The notes: generated by a model not told the origin, from the sequence alone. A stretch of DNA of 64,000 bases from Gynurincola endophyticus (GCF_003991195.1 NZ_RCWL01000001.1:558001-622000); one strand, 5' to 3'; numbered from the stretch's first letter, positions 43,388 through 53,928 are shown. Numbers and translations: made by a program.

Positions 43388-44275
43388 ATGATAAAAATAA
43401 TTGCTCCATTTCTGCTGTTGATTTTATTCTCCTGTCAGAAAAGATATGAACTTTCTTCCATAGAAGATTTTAATGTTCATACAGATGCTAATAGTTATTC
43501 AGTTGGGGATACCGTAAGATTTTTTTTCGACGGTAATCCTGATAATATTGTATTCTGGTCAGGCGAAGACGGGCATGTTTACGACTACCGGTCACGTACT
43601 GCTGTTGAAGGAAATTCAATCGTACTCAATTTTAAAACTTTTTCTCAATTCGGAGAACCCGATGTGGAAAGCCTAAAGCTGCTCATCTCTACCGACTTTG
43701 CAGGTATTTATGATTCAGCACATGTAGCAGATGCTACATGGACAGACATTACTGACAGGGCAATTCTTTCAACCGGACAGGATCAGACCTCCTCAGGAGA
43801 TATAAACCTGAATGATTTTGCTTCGCTCAATAAAGATATGGTACTGGCTTTCCGTTACAAAACAGAAGTGATTAAACCCGCTACCACCCAAAACAGATGG
43901 GTTATACGAACTTTTGATTTGAAAAGCATCAACGCACAGGCTGCGGAAAGTATATTAGCGTCTATGTCAACTGCCGGATGGAAAGCCTTTAGTTTTCTGG
44001 AACCCGCTACCGCATGGTCAATTACTCCGCAACAGCTGATATCAGCAAGAAGTTTTACCAGTCTTGACGATGATTGGGTGATTACTAAATCATTTAACCC
44101 CAATGCTGTTGCTCCTGATAAAGGACAATCCGTTAAAAATATCTCTCAGAAGGTAGATGCTTTTACAAATGTGTTTAGTAAGCCTGGTACTTACAAAGTT
44201 GTTTTTGTAGCAACCAATGCGAATGTAAAAAAACAACAATCTATTGTTAGAGAAATCATAATCAATATACAGTAA
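43388..44275 (+). CDS. DUF5017 surface lipoprotein
   Basis: The 295-residue protein has a lipobox at C16 (LLILFSCQK). The mature part begins with a PKD/Ig-like segment (SYSVGDTVRFFFDGNPDNIVFWSGEDGHVYDYRSRT), followed by a beta-rich domain with AFRYKTEV. I recognise the layout of DUF5017 proteins encoded after susD in plant-glycan loci; they are probably auxiliary surface glycan-binding proteins. The gap to susD is 61 bases. Confidence 0.75.
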   Translation: MIKIIAPFLLLILFSCQKRYELSSIEDFNVHTDANSYSVGDTVRFFFDGNPDNIVFWSGEDGHVYDYRSRTAVEGNSIVLNFKTFSQFGEPDVESLKLLISTDFAGIYDSAHVADATWTDITDRAILSTGQDQTSSGDINLNDFASLNKDMVLAFRYKTEVIKPATTQNRWVIRTFDLKSINAQAAESILASMSTAGWKAFSFLEPATAWSITPQQLISARSFTSLDDDWVITKSFNPNAVAPDKGQSVKNISQKVDAFTNVFSKPGTYKVVFVATNANVKKQQSIVREIIINIQ

Positions 44276-44297
44276 TCGAATTAAGTATTCTTTAGTT

Positions 44298-46916
44298 ATG
44301 GCAGGTACTCAATCTCTATATAAGTCATTGTTAATCGTTCAGTTTTTGCTGATTACATCCTGCTCACTGCTTGCGCAGAATAATAGTGAGGTAGCAATCA
44401 GCGATAAAAAACTATCGGTAAAATGGCACATGACAAAGGATGGGTATAAGATTTCATCCATAGATCTTTATGGGAAAAGTATGCCAGCTTTGGAGCTTGA
44501 TACAGATGGAGAATACACTGTTTTGTATTCTGCCAGCAAACCCGATACTGCTGCGCAGCCTTTAAAAGATGGAAAGGGAAATTCCATTATTTTCCCGGAA
44601 CCCGAGTATCGTTATGTTGTTGGTAAATGGAGAGAAAGTACAGATTCGGTATCATTAAATACAGCAGGTACTGCCTATCACTTCTATCCTGAAAGATATG
44701 AGAAAAGAGGAGACAGTATACTCTTTATTAAGGAGAATAGTGAATTTTATATACGTTCTTCATGGAAGATAGATAATAATAGTGATATTCGTGTGAGTGT
44801 AACTGTTAAATCTTTTAAAGAAGGATATATTTCAGTTGCAACCCCTTCTCTTATTAAAGAAAAGCAAAGTGATTTTCAGTGGGCTGTTGTGCCCGGCGTA
44901 TGGCAGGGTAAAGCTGTTAATCCTGATTTTGTGAATGCTTTTGCTTATGGTCAGGGTATCCCTGCTATTCCTGTTCTCGCTAAGGAAAGAACAGCAGCTG
45001 CACTTACATCTATCTTAACTAATAAAAATGGAATCTCACTTGCCGTAACCGCTGAACCCGGTACGGGAAGAGATCCATGGGCCGACAATAAGGTTTCACA
45101 GGGTGAATGGTTACTAGGGCTTTCTTCTATGAATAGAAAAGGGGAGCTGACACCAACGCTTTATCATCCTGTATTGGGCGGAAAAAAATCTTATTTGAAA
45201 GCAGGGGATAGTCTCGTGTTTAATTTCAGATATACTATTCAAAACGATCACTGGTATAGCGTTTATAAACATGTTGTAAATAATATATACAAATTCCCTG
45301 ACTTTTTAAGGCTTAAAAAAACGAAGGAATCTTTGTCTGCAAGACTTCTAAGATTATATAATTATGTTATCAATGATAGTACATCAAGATGGAGAAACTT
45401 TGAATACAAAGATTTACTGATAGGAGCACAGGAATATCTTGGTGGCGTACATGATTCTGAAAAAGATGCGATTAAAAATGCCGATTATGGGGCAATGTGG
45501 ATGCTTTCGAATCTAACTGATGATTCTATTCTCATGAGCAGCAGACTGCCACAAGCTTTAGATTTTAAATATGCCCAGCAGAATACTTCAGACAGCTTTC
45601 TAAGAGGAGCTGCTGCCGGGCAATATTATCTTCATAAGTCTAAAAGATTTACAGAAGAATGGGGTCCCTATACAGAGCCAATAGCAACCACCTATTACAT
45701 GCTGCTGGATATTGGTAATATTTTATTATTTGAACCCAATCACCCGCAGCTGAAAAATGAACTTATTCTGGCCGCCGACTGGTTATTGAATAAAATTAAG
45801 TCAGATGGAAGTTGGGAGATTGCCTACGACAATACAACTTATCAACCGTTGTTTACTGACCAGCTGGATTACCGGCCAACTTTTTATGGTTTACTTGTAG
45901 CGTACCGGCTTACAGGAGATAAAAAATATCTTGACGGAGCAGTGAAAGGAGCGGGATGGTTTATCGATAACGCTGTGTCGAATGCTTACTTTTTAGGAGT
46001 TTGTGGCGATACAAGATTTGCCCCGGATTTTGCTACCGGACAAAGCGTACAGGCACTGCTGGATTTATATGATTGTACAAAAAATGAAAAGTATAAGAAA
46101 GCAGCATTAACAGTTGCTCAGATTTATACCACTTCAGTTTACACCCATCCTATTCCTTCAGAAAAAAAGAAAATGGTTGAAAGCAGGGTTGTATATGACT
46201 GGGAGATTAGTCAGGTAGGGCTCAGTTTTGAACACGGAGGCATTATAGGATCTGCGAATAGTCACGGGCCTATTTTATTAGCAAGCCATGCAGGTATGTT
46301 TGTACGCCTGTTTCAGATAACAAACGATTCGCTGTTTCTTAATATGGCACGTGCTGCCGCATGGGCCAGAGATGCATTTGTAGACCCGGCAACCGGAGTC
46401 GCTTCTTATTATTGGAATGCTATGAATAAAGGAGCGGGCCCGTTTCCACATCATGCATGGTGGCAGATCGGATGGATCACTGATTACCTGATAGCAGAAA
46501 CTTATCTGCGTTCTGCAGGTAAGATCGATTTTCCTGCGGGGTTTATAACTCCTAAAGTAGGTCCACATAAAACTTATGGATTCACTGAAGGTAAACTCTA
46601 CGGAAAGAAGGTAAAAATAAAAATGATACCGGATCTTATTCATCTTTCAGATGAATCTGTTGATTATATAACAGCTATAGACGCTACTGAAAATACTACC
46701 TATTTTATTTTACTGAATAATAGTGTGAATACACTTGAAACTACATTTAATATTAATCCTGATCAGTTAAAAAGGATTCTCAACTCTTCTTCAAAAAAAC
46801 TAAAAACGTCTTATCTGAACGAATCTGGGAAAGAAAAGTCATTGGGTGCTCTTTATGAATCGAAAATTGTACTGCCGCCTTCAGGTATGCTCACCATTAA
46901 GGTAAAGGCCGGCTGA
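44298..46916 (+). CDS. Secreted alpha-toroid enzyme A, family unassigned
   Basis: The 872-residue exported protein begins with a hydrophobic signal (LLIVQFLLITSCSLLAQ; lipoprotein or ordinary cleavage both possible). Residues about 30-340 are beta-rich. From about 345 to 770 the helices follow the repeating pattern of an (alpha/alpha)6 toroid (YYMLLDIGN, WLLNKIKSDGSWEIAYD, YGLLVAYRLTGDKKYLDGAVKGAGW, HAGMFVRLFQITNDSLF). A small C-terminal beta domain ends the chain. An HH pair at 718-719 (PFPHHAWWQIGW) aligns with YHH in paralogue B and with the single His of YNH in paralogue C. It probably cleaves a polysaccharide as a glycosidase or lyase. I cannot assign a CAZy family. Confidence 0.6.
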   Translation: MAGTQSLYKSLLIVQFLLITSCSLLAQNNSEVAISDKKLSVKWHMTKDGYKISSIDLYGKSMPALELDTDGEYTVLYSASKPDTAAQPLKDGKGNSIIFPEPEYRYVVGKWRESTDSVSLNTAGTAYHFYPERYEKRGDSILFIKENSEFYIRSSWKIDNNSDIRVSVTVKSFKEGYISVATPSLIKEKQSDFQWAVVPGVWQGKAVNPDFVNAFAYGQGIPAIPVLAKERTAAALTSILTNKNGISLAVTAEPGTGRDPWADNKVSQGEWLLGLSSMNRKGELTPTLYHPVLGGKKSYLKAGDSLVFNFRYTIQNDHWYSVYKHVVNNIYKFPDFLRLKKTKESLSARLLRLYNYVINDSTSRWRNFEYKDLLIGAQEYLGGVHDSEKDAIKNADYGAMWMLSNLTDDSILMSSRLPQALDFKYAQQNTSDSFLRGAAAGQYYLHKSKRFTEEWGPYTEPIATTYYMLLDIGNILLFEPNHPQLKNELILAADWLLNKIKSDGSWEIAYDNTTYQPLFTDQLDYRPTFYGLLVAYRLTGDKKYLDGAVKGAGWFIDNAVSNAYFLGVCGDTRFAPDFATGQSVQALLDLYDCTKNEKYKKAALTVAQIYTTSVYTHPIPSEKKKMVESRVVYDWEISQVGLSFEHGGIIGSANSHGPILLASHAGMFVRLFQITNDSLFLNMARAAAWARDAFVDPATGVASYYWNAMNKGAGPFPHHAWWQIGWITDYLIAETYLRSAGKIDFPAGFITPKVGPHKTYGFTEGKLYGKKVKIKMIPDLIHLSDESVDYITAIDATENTTYFILLNNSVNTLETTFNINPDQLKRILNSSSKKLKTSYLNESGKEKSLGALYESKIVLPPSGMLTIKVKAG

Positions 46917-46941
46917 TTATTAACGAAAAAATAAATGCTCT

Positions 46942-48375
46942 ATGAAACGAACCTTTTACTCCGGGTTATTAAACCGGTTGGTAATTTTTTTTACCGCTAT
47001 TATTTTGTTTGTTGCCTGTAACAAACCATTTGCAGATATGCAGGCTGATGACTTGCTGAACTTAAAAAATAGTTTTGCAGCAGCTGATGAGCCTGTAATA
47101 AATTTACCTGATTCTCCGGTTTCCGTAAGCCAGAAATATCAGGTGTTCATCAATGATATTCCAGTGAGGGTTTCAAAAGAAATCTGTTACGATTATATAG
47201 CTAATGGCGGAACCAGAGTAACACATTCTTCTTTATTTACTTATCAACCGGGCGCACAGATAAAAATTATAACAGATAGTTCTTTTTCTTCTTATACACT
47301 TTCTCCTCAAAGACTGGGAATATCTACTTCTCAGGTGGGAAATGAAATTACATTTACATTGCCGTCAGAGTATTACAATTTTGCAATCACATTTCCTGAT
47401 CGTGAACCATTGTTTCTCTTCTCCGCACCGGATCTGACTTCCTATAAAACCGGCGCAGTCGTTTTCGATAGTGGTGTTCATACTCCGGCAAATGGTGAAT
47501 TTCATTTACAATCGAATACTACTTATTACCTTGAAGAAGGTGCCGTGTTGAATGGAAAGGTGATTATATCGAATAAAACGAATGTCAAAATATTCGGAAG
47601 AGGGATGATTGATGACCGGCTTAATCCGGTGGTAGGTCACTTCCTGAAAATATACAACAGTAGTAATGTTGAAATTAAAGGAATTGGTATCAGACATGGA
47701 GCACTGGGATGGCAAACTGATTTTGTTAACTCTTCAAATATTCAGGTTGATTATATTAATCTGATGAGTTTTGGTCAGAATAACGACGGACTTGATATAG
47801 GAACAGGGTGTAAGAATATAAGTTTTAAAAATTGTTTCGTTGGTTCAGGCGATGATGCTTTCGGATGGCATGCAACAAATGCGATTGCTTATGGGCAAAA
47901 CCCTCTCGATAGTTCCTACGCAGAAAACTGCCTGGTATGGCAAACGGCAGGCTGCGGAATAAGAATTGGTTCTTCGCTGGAAGCTACAGAAGTGAAAAAT
48001 CTTCAGTTTAAGAATATTGATATAGCTAAAACCAGTAAAGGAATTTATCCTGTAGCAATACCACATTCAGATTGGGCAGATGTTCATAATCTGGTTTTTG
48101 AAAATATATACGATGAAGAGCCTTCAAATACAAAATTTGTACTAGCCTATATTAAGCAAACACATAACTCTAATCCTGTTTATCAACCAGGCTTCATCTC
48201 TAATATTCAGTTTATAAACTGCAACAGTTTTGCTACAAAAGCAGAGTTTGAAGGATATGATCCGATACATAAAATATCAGATATAACTTTTATTAACTGT
48301 ACGGTGGCAGGAAGGCCTATGCTTCAGTCAGATGTTGTAGCCAATGCATTTACAGAAAATATTATTGTACAATAA
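46942..48375 (+). CDS. GH28-like right-handed beta-helix lipoprotein
   Basis: The 477-residue lipoprotein (lipid Cys at 26 in ILFVACNK) has an N-terminal beta-sandwich (about 45-160), then a parallel beta-helix with regular rungs (INCT, KNCF and NVEIKGIGIRHGA repeats). The GH28 polygalacturonase landmarks are NNDGLDIG (about 280), SGDDAFGWH (about 301) and CGIRIGSS (about 337), corresponding to NTD, DD and RIK. The catalytic GHG His is not evident in the usual place, so substrate or mechanism may differ (GH49 is an alternative). It probably acts at the cell surface on a polyuronide-type backbone. Confidence 0.7.
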   Translation: MKRTFYSGLLNRLVIFFTAIILFVACNKPFADMQADDLLNLKNSFAAADEPVINLPDSPVSVSQKYQVFINDIPVRVSKEICYDYIANGGTRVTHSSLFTYQPGAQIKIITDSSFSSYTLSPQRLGISTSQVGNEITFTLPSEYYNFAITFPDREPLFLFSAPDLTSYKTGAVVFDSGVHTPANGEFHLQSNTTYYLEEGAVLNGKVIISNKTNVKIFGRGMIDDRLNPVVGHFLKIYNSSNVEIKGIGIRHGALGWQTDFVNSSNIQVDYINLMSFGQNNDGLDIGTGCKNISFKNCFVGSGDDAFGWHATNAIAYGQNPLDSSYAENCLVWQTAGCGIRIGSSLEATEVKNLQFKNIDIAKTSKGIYPVAIPHSDWADVHNLVFENIYDEEPSNTKFVLAYIKQTHNSNPVYQPGFISNIQFINCNSFATKAEFEGYDPIHKISDITFINCTVAGRPMLQSDVVANAFTENIIVQ

Positions 48376-48385
48376 GTTGTTTTAT

Positions 48386-51300
48386 ATGAACCATTCTCCG
48401 GAAAATAGAAATTATTCTTGTAAAAGATCAGGTAAGATTTCAAGCCTGTTGTTTCTTGTTGCTTTTGTATTCATCAGTTATGATGGGTTTTCGCAACAGG
48501 ATAAATATCTTATTGAAGCAGAAAAGTTTCAATTCAAAGGAGAATGGTTTGAAGAAAAAGACAGGAACAGCCTCGGAGGAACTTTATTAAGAGCTACCGG
48601 TGGAAAAAAGGATGAATCTACCGATGCTTTTACTTCTGTGAAAATATGGGAGGCCGGAACTTACGCCGTTTGGATGCGTACTCCAGACTACGAAGATCGA
48701 CCTTCTACCCGACAAATGCAATTGTCAGTGAACGGTGTATTGTGTGAACGAGCGGGAAAGCACGGCAAACCAGGGTTCTATTGGGAAAAAGTAGCTGAAA
48801 TTCCTTTAGAAAAAAAAGAGGTATTACTTCGTTTACATAATTTCAATTTCGGAAGATGTGACGCTATCCTTTTGTTGAAAGACAATAAAATAAATCCGAA
48901 TGATCTTGCTTTGATAGAAATAGGTAAATGGAGAAAAAATCCTGCTGTCTTATCAGTAATGTCTGAGAATAATCTTAATAGCAGTATTTACCTGCCTGTT
49001 ACAACGAATGCAAAAACAATAGCTTCACTTGAAAAAGGGCAGATACGTTTAAAATTCTTACAATTAACTGACAGGCAAAACGCAATTGTTTCGCGTACTG
49101 AAATTAAGTCAGGAAACGAATGGGTGTCGTTGCCGGGTGAACAGGAAGATCATAAAGTGTTTCTTTTAAATACATCTCTCAGTAAAGTCAATTATCAGAA
49201 ATTCTACCCTGCATGGAATAATTCTGGAGGTAACAGTTATTTTGAATTTGATGAAAAGAAATATACTGTTACCACTGATGGTGCTGATCTTAATCCTTTT
49301 CTTGCAGGTAATTTCAGTGAAGCGATACCTTACAATGTACAGCAGCTCGATAATGAAACTATTCAGGTCCAATACATAACACGTAATAAATCTCTCATTA
49401 CCGGTTTCTGGAGCCTGGCAGATAATGGAACTCATCTGAAACTCCGTTTAGTATGTCAGACAGCTGAAGCCGGGTATTACAGTATCGGTGTTGCTGCTTT
49501 TCATCCTTTTATGGAACATCAGGTAAGTAATGTATTGATGCCACCAATGTTTCAGTATAAGAGGATTCCTGAAAACCCGCAAATGCTGGTATCGGCTATC
49601 ATGCCGCAACCTTTAAGTATTGTGGAAACAAATGTAAATGACAAAAAATGGTCATTGTTTGTAACGGCTGACACTGCAACTTTTAGCCAGGATTGGGGAA
49701 GTTCAAAATATTCTCCAATAGGATTTTCTATGAAGAATGAAAATAATCTGGTACAACCGGTTGCCTTTGCTCCGGTATTAGGAATGGCAGATTCAAAATA
49801 TGACGCCGGTGAACTAATTGACCGGGAATTTATAATAGGTATTGTTAATGACTCCTGGACCAGAGCGTTGTCGTACATCTCCGATTCTGTATATCAGGTA
49901 AAAGATTATCGCAGGCAGAAGGAAGAATCGCTGACGGAAACAATTTTTAATATATCTGATCTGATTGATAATGAAGAATCCGGTGGGTGGGATTCCCGTC
50001 TGAAAGGTTTTTATGATATAGAAGGTAACCCTGAAACTGCACCTACTGTTGTGAATGCAACACCACTGGCAAATATAGCATTGCCATTACTTGCCGGAAG
50101 TGAATCGCAATATCTTAGCAGAGCGCTTCCAACCATTGAATATACTTTGTCAAGAAGCGGTTACAGATGGGCGATTGATGTGGTGCCAACCGGTTATAAT
50201 AACTCCAGGAAAACATTGGAATTAAATCCACTCCGCTCACAGTTTACCACATCGTATTATGAGGGGCTTAACCGTTTGTTAAATAACTTGAATCCCTGGT
50301 TAAAAGAAATTGCGCTTCCCGGTGATAGCCTTCGTAAAGCGGCAGGATACTCTACAGCTTTTATACCATGGGTACAGGCCGCCGCCGCTTATCGATTAAC
50401 AGGAAACAATAAATGGCTGAAATTGGCCGAGGAAGGCGCTGGTAAATATATAGATGCACAGATTTATAATAATTCTACAGTTCCGTTAAGTCATACACCT
50501 TTTTATAATGCGTCTTTTTACGCACCCTGGTGGCATCTGACAGATTTATATGAGATCACTAAAAATAATAAATACCTGAAAGCTGCGGAATACGCAAGTC
50601 ATTTCACTATATCGGGTATACGATCATTTCCTTATGTAAAAGACGAACAGCAGTTAATTCATCCGGGTAATAACTTTGAAGGAAATACACATATCTGGTG
50701 GAAAGGCGATAAACCTTACCGATTGGGTTTTCCGCGTAAAAACGGAGATGCTCCGGAGAAGAATATACCTGCATGGGAAGTGTCACCTGTTGGTTTGGGA
50801 TTTGAACAACCGTCAACATATTTCCTGACAGATGCATCGAAAAATGTTCGTCCTGTTTTTATGAGTAGCTGGGCCCCGCATTTACTCAGATTGTATCAAC
50901 ACTCCGGAAATAAAATTTTTGAAATATACGCGCGTAATGCGGTCATCGGCCGATTTTCAAATTATCCGGGTTATTATGCAACAGGATTTACGGATATAAC
51001 ACTGAAAAAAGATTTCCCTTATAAAGGTCCTGATGTTAGTTCTGTTTATTATCATCATATTCCGCCACACCTGGCTTTTACGCTTGACTTTCTGATTACT
51101 GAAGCTATTCAGCGTTCCGGTGGAAATATTGAATTCCCTTATAGTATTCAGGAAGGTTTTGTATGGTTCGCCAACCGGATTTATGGTGGCGGGTATGGGA
51201 AAGTTTTTGGAGATGAGCATGTTAAACTATGGATGAAAAAAGGATTGGTTACTTCTGCTAACCCTTCAGTGAATTATGTAACAGCAGTTTCTGAAAATAA

Positions 51301-51823
51301 CTTCTGGATATTATTATCCGGAGAATCAGAAACGGATGAAGATGTAGAAATACACTGGTCTGCTGAAACCGGAGCCACTTCAGATGGTACAGCTGTTATT
51401 TTTGATGCGAATAATAATAAAACTACTATTAAAATTGTTGGTGGTAAATCTACCCTGAAAATACCTGCAAAAGGTTTTCGTGCAGTTCGTATACCGCTTA
51501 AAAATAAAAACAACTTTACTGCAGCTTCACCTCTGAAAAAAGGAATGTATGTTTTTGATATGGGGGCTCCATGGGGAAAAGTGTTTGTATTCAGAATCCG
51601 TTCTCCGTTTGGATGGGATTCAATCTATGGTTTTGCCGAAACTGCTCCCATCGAAGGCGCTGAAGTAAAGATCACTTTTAATGGTAAAGCTGAAAAGATT
51701 ACAGCTTATCCGTTTGAATGGAGTTTCTATAAAATTAAAACAGACGAAAAAGTAGAATTGAAACTGGAATTAAAACAGGGAAGCAAAATACAGACAAAAA
51801 ATATTTCGATATCAGGAGACTAA
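48386..51823 (+). CDS. Secreted alpha-toroid enzyme B with N-terminal CBM-like domain
   Basis: The 1145-residue protein runs from ATG 48386 (14 codons upstream are also open but overlap the preceding gene). A hydrophobic signal spans about 20-37. Residues about 40-165 look like a carbohydrate-binding beta-sandwich (DKYLIEAEKFQFKGEW, WEAGTYAVWMRTP, GRCDAILL). A beta-rich domain follows to about 510, then an (alpha/alpha) toroid to about 930 (LYEITKNNKYLKAAEYAS, HLLRLYQHSGNKIFEIYARNA), and C-terminal beta domains. The H890-H891 pair in SSVYYHHIPPHLAF lines up with enzyme A, and the whole toroid resembles enzyme C. Catalytic family unassigned. Confidence 0.6.
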   Translation: MNHSPENRNYSCKRSGKISSLLFLVAFVFISYDGFSQQDKYLIEAEKFQFKGEWFEEKDRNSLGGTLLRATGGKKDESTDAFTSVKIWEAGTYAVWMRTPDYEDRPSTRQMQLSVNGVLCERAGKHGKPGFYWEKVAEIPLEKKEVLLRLHNFNFGRCDAILLLKDNKINPNDLALIEIGKWRKNPAVLSVMSENNLNSSIYLPVTTNAKTIASLEKGQIRLKFLQLTDRQNAIVSRTEIKSGNEWVSLPGEQEDHKVFLLNTSLSKVNYQKFYPAWNNSGGNSYFEFDEKKYTVTTDGADLNPFLAGNFSEAIPYNVQQLDNETIQVQYITRNKSLITGFWSLADNGTHLKLRLVCQTAEAGYYSIGVAAFHPFMEHQVSNVLMPPMFQYKRIPENPQMLVSAIMPQPLSIVETNVNDKKWSLFVTADTATFSQDWGSSKYSPIGFSMKNENNLVQPVAFAPVLGMADSKYDAGELIDREFIIGIVNDSWTRALSYISDSVYQVKDYRRQKEESLTETIFNISDLIDNEESGGWDSRLKGFYDIEGNPETAPTVVNATPLANIALPLLAGSESQYLSRALPTIEYTLSRSGYRWAIDVVPTGYNNSRKTLELNPLRSQFTTSYYEGLNRLLNNLNPWLKEIALPGDSLRKAAGYSTAFIPWVQAAAAYRLTGNNKWLKLAEEGAGKYIDAQIYNNSTVPLSHTPFYNASFYAPWWHLTDLYEITKNNKYLKAAEYASHFTISGIRSFPYVKDEQQLIHPGNNFEGNTHIWWKGDKPYRLGFPRKNGDAPEKNIPAWEVSPVGLGFEQPSTYFLTDASKNVRPVFMSSWAPHLLRLYQHSGNKIFEIYARNAVIGRFSNYPGYYATGFTDITLKKDFPYKGPDVSSVYYHHIPPHLAFTLDFLITEAIQRSGGNIEFPYSIQEGFVWFANRIYGGGYGKVFGDEHVKLWMKKGLVTSANPSVNYVTAVSENNFWILLSGESETDEDVEIHWSAETGATSDGTAVIFDANNNKTTIKIVGGKSTLKIPAKGFRAVRIPLKNKNNFTAASPLKKGMYVFDMGAPWGKVFVFRIRSPFGWDSIYGFAETAPIEGAEVKITFNGKAEKITAYPFEWSFYKIKTDEKVELKLELKQGSKIQTKNISISGD

Positions 51824-51835
51824 AATTCAAGCATT

Positions 51836-53254
51836 ATGTGGTATAGAGTAATTATAAAAACTTTATCGTTCTGTTGTGGCCTTAGTGCTTCTGCCTTGGC
51901 ACAGTCTGCAGGTGATAATGATAAAATAGCTGCTTCGCAGGGTGGAGCAACACCACTGATTTTCGATCTGAAGAAAAAGGATATTACTGCGATAAAACCT
52001 GGTGATTTCAATGATGATCGTGAAACAACAGTAAGAAATGGTATGCCCAACTTTTTTGATAAGGTGAAAAAGAAGCAACCAGTTACTGTTGCTTTTATTG
52101 GTGGAAGTATTACTCAGGGTGAAAAATGTTACCGCTTACAAACAGCAAAATATATACAGGATAAATACCCTGATGTGAAATTCAGCTGGGTAAATGCGGG
52201 TGTATCTGGCACAGGAACCGACCTTGGAGCATTTCGTTTACAGGAACAGGTACTGCAATATAAACCGGATCTGATATTTATTGAGTTTGCGGTAAACAGG
52301 GCTTATGCTGAAGGAATGGAAGGAATTATCAGACAGATAATAAAGGCAGATGCATCAACGGATATCTGTCTCATTTATACGATTCTTAACGGACAAACGA
52401 AAATTTATCAGGAAAACAAAATTCCGGAAAATATACTTCGACTGGAAAAACTGGCTGAACACTACCGGCTACCTTCAGTTCATCTTGGGATGGAGGCTGC
52501 TGCAATGGAAAAAGAAGGAAAACTGATATGGAAAGGAGATAAAGAACAAAAAGGGAAAATATTATTTTCAACGGATGGTATACATCCGATTGAAGCAGGT
52601 GGTAACTTGTATGCGGCTGCTATCGCAAGGGCACTTAATAAAAATTCTTCTCAGGAAACTATTCCCACTTGTCACAATTTAAGCGCTCCGCTATTAACAG
52701 ATAAGTGGGAAAATGTAAAAATGATCCGCCCTGATGAACTGGCTGCGTTTGATGAAAACTGGAAACTAATTGATACTAAAAGTAAAGGTTTTTTACAGCG
52801 ATTTTCTAACTGGTTCGATCAGGTGGCATTTGCTGAAATACCAGGCGCATCATTTTCTTTCAGTTTTGAAGGCGATATGTTTGGTTTCTTCGATATTGGT
52901 GGCCCTGAGGTTGGCCAGCTTGAATTTATCGTTGATGGAAAGCCCGTTCACCTGAAAAAGATGAATACCCCGGAAATTACCTATTACATTAATGGCAATA
53001 ACAACGAAGAATCTACTCTTAACAGGTTTAATATTTATTGCAATAACCGGTATCGTGGCCAACATGACCTCATTGAACTGGAATATGGAAAACATGAAGT
53101 AACTGTTAAGATCTCTGATAAAAAATCGGATAAAGAAACTATACTTACTCCTGTTAATGCAAAAGATATCAATGCTAATCCCGAAAAGTATGACAGAACT
53201 GTTGTTTATATAGGTAAAATACTAATCAGAGGTAACGTTTTAAAAAGAAGCTAA
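51836..53254 (+). CDS. SGNH/GDSL esterase with C-terminal beta domain
   Basis: The 472-residue secreted protein has a signal peptide ending near ALAQSAG. The SGNH blocks are present: catalytic Ser in AFIGGSITQGE, Gly in NAGVSGTG, Asn in EFAVNRA, and the Asp-x-x-His pair in STDGIHPIEAGG. The C-terminal 180 residues form a beta-sandwich (FSFEGDMFGFFDIGGPEVGQLEF), as in acetyl-xylan or rhamnogalacturonan acetylesterases. It probably removes acetyl groups. Its stop overlaps the next start (TAATG). Confidence 0.85.
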   Translation: MWYRVIIKTLSFCCGLSASALAQSAGDNDKIAASQGGATPLIFDLKKKDITAIKPGDFNDDRETTVRNGMPNFFDKVKKKQPVTVAFIGGSITQGEKCYRLQTAKYIQDKYPDVKFSWVNAGVSGTGTDLGAFRLQEQVLQYKPDLIFIEFAVNRAYAEGMEGIIRQIIKADASTDICLIYTILNGQTKIYQENKIPENILRLEKLAEHYRLPSVHLGMEAAAMEKEGKLIWKGDKEQKGKILFSTDGIHPIEAGGNLYAAAIARALNKNSSQETIPTCHNLSAPLLTDKWENVKMIRPDELAAFDENWKLIDTKSKGFLQRFSNWFDQVAFAEIPGASFSFSFEGDMFGFFDIGGPEVGQLEFIVDGKPVHLKKMNTPEITYYINGNNNEESTLNRFNIYCNNRYRGQHDLIELEYGKHEVTVKISDKKSDKETILTPVNAKDINANPEKYDRTVVYIGKILIRGNVLKRS

Positions 53255-53928
53255 TGAACTACTTCAAAATAAATATCATTTTTATTACGATGTTATTACT
53301 GCTCATTGCTAAGAATAATGTCGCTCAAAATCTGACCCAACAGCAGAAATGGGAACAGAAGCTGGAGAAATATCGGAAACAGGATTCCATCAAACCTCCG
53401 CATTCCGGAAATATTTTATTCCTCGGTAGCTCTACCATTGAAAACTGGAAAGCATTAGAGCATGATTTCGCTGAAAAAAAAGCTATTAACAGAGGGGTGT
53501 CCGGTACAAAAATGATTGATCTTTTCAATTATAAAGAGCGTCTGATTGATCCATATAACCCGGCGAAAATATTTATTTATGAAGGTGATAATGATATTGC
53601 TCTGGGTTGGTCAGCTGATAGTATAACTAAAGTGTTCAAGGAATTATTCTACTATATAAGATCAAAAAAACCTGATGCCACGATCTATGTGATTTCTATT
53701 AAGCCTTCGCCGGCAAGAGAAAAACATATAGTTAAATTGCTTAAAACAAATGAATTGCTGGAGCAATTCATATCAGAACAAAAAAACGCGGGATACATAG
53801 ATGTATACAACCCTATGCTGGTAAGTGGAAAACTGGTTCCTGCTTATTACCGCCCCGACAATTTGCATCTTACCGAAGAAGGTTACGAGGTATGGAAACA
53901 GGTAATAGGTGCATATATCAATCAATAA
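53254..53928 (+). CDS. Small SGNH/GDSL esterase
   Basis: The 224-residue secreted protein has a signal peptide (MNYFKINIIFITMLLLLIAKNNVAQ). The SGNH blocks are FLGSSTIENW (Ser), NRGVSGT (Gly), IYEGDNDIALG (Asn) and RPDNLHLTEEGYEVW (Asp, His). It is the platelet-activating-factor-acetylhydrolase-like type, shorter and different from the upstream esterase, so it probably removes an ester at another position. It is translationally coupled to that gene (TAATG). Confidence 0.87.
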   Translation: MNYFKINIIFITMLLLLIAKNNVAQNLTQQQKWEQKLEKYRKQDSIKPPHSGNILFLGSSTIENWKALEHDFAEKKAINRGVSGTKMIDLFNYKERLIDPYNPAKIFIYEGDNDIALGWSADSITKVFKELFYYIRSKKPDATIYVISIKPSPAREKHIVKLLKTNELLEQFISEQKNAGYIDVYNPMLVSGKLVPAYYRPDNLHLTEEGYEVWKQVIGAYINQ

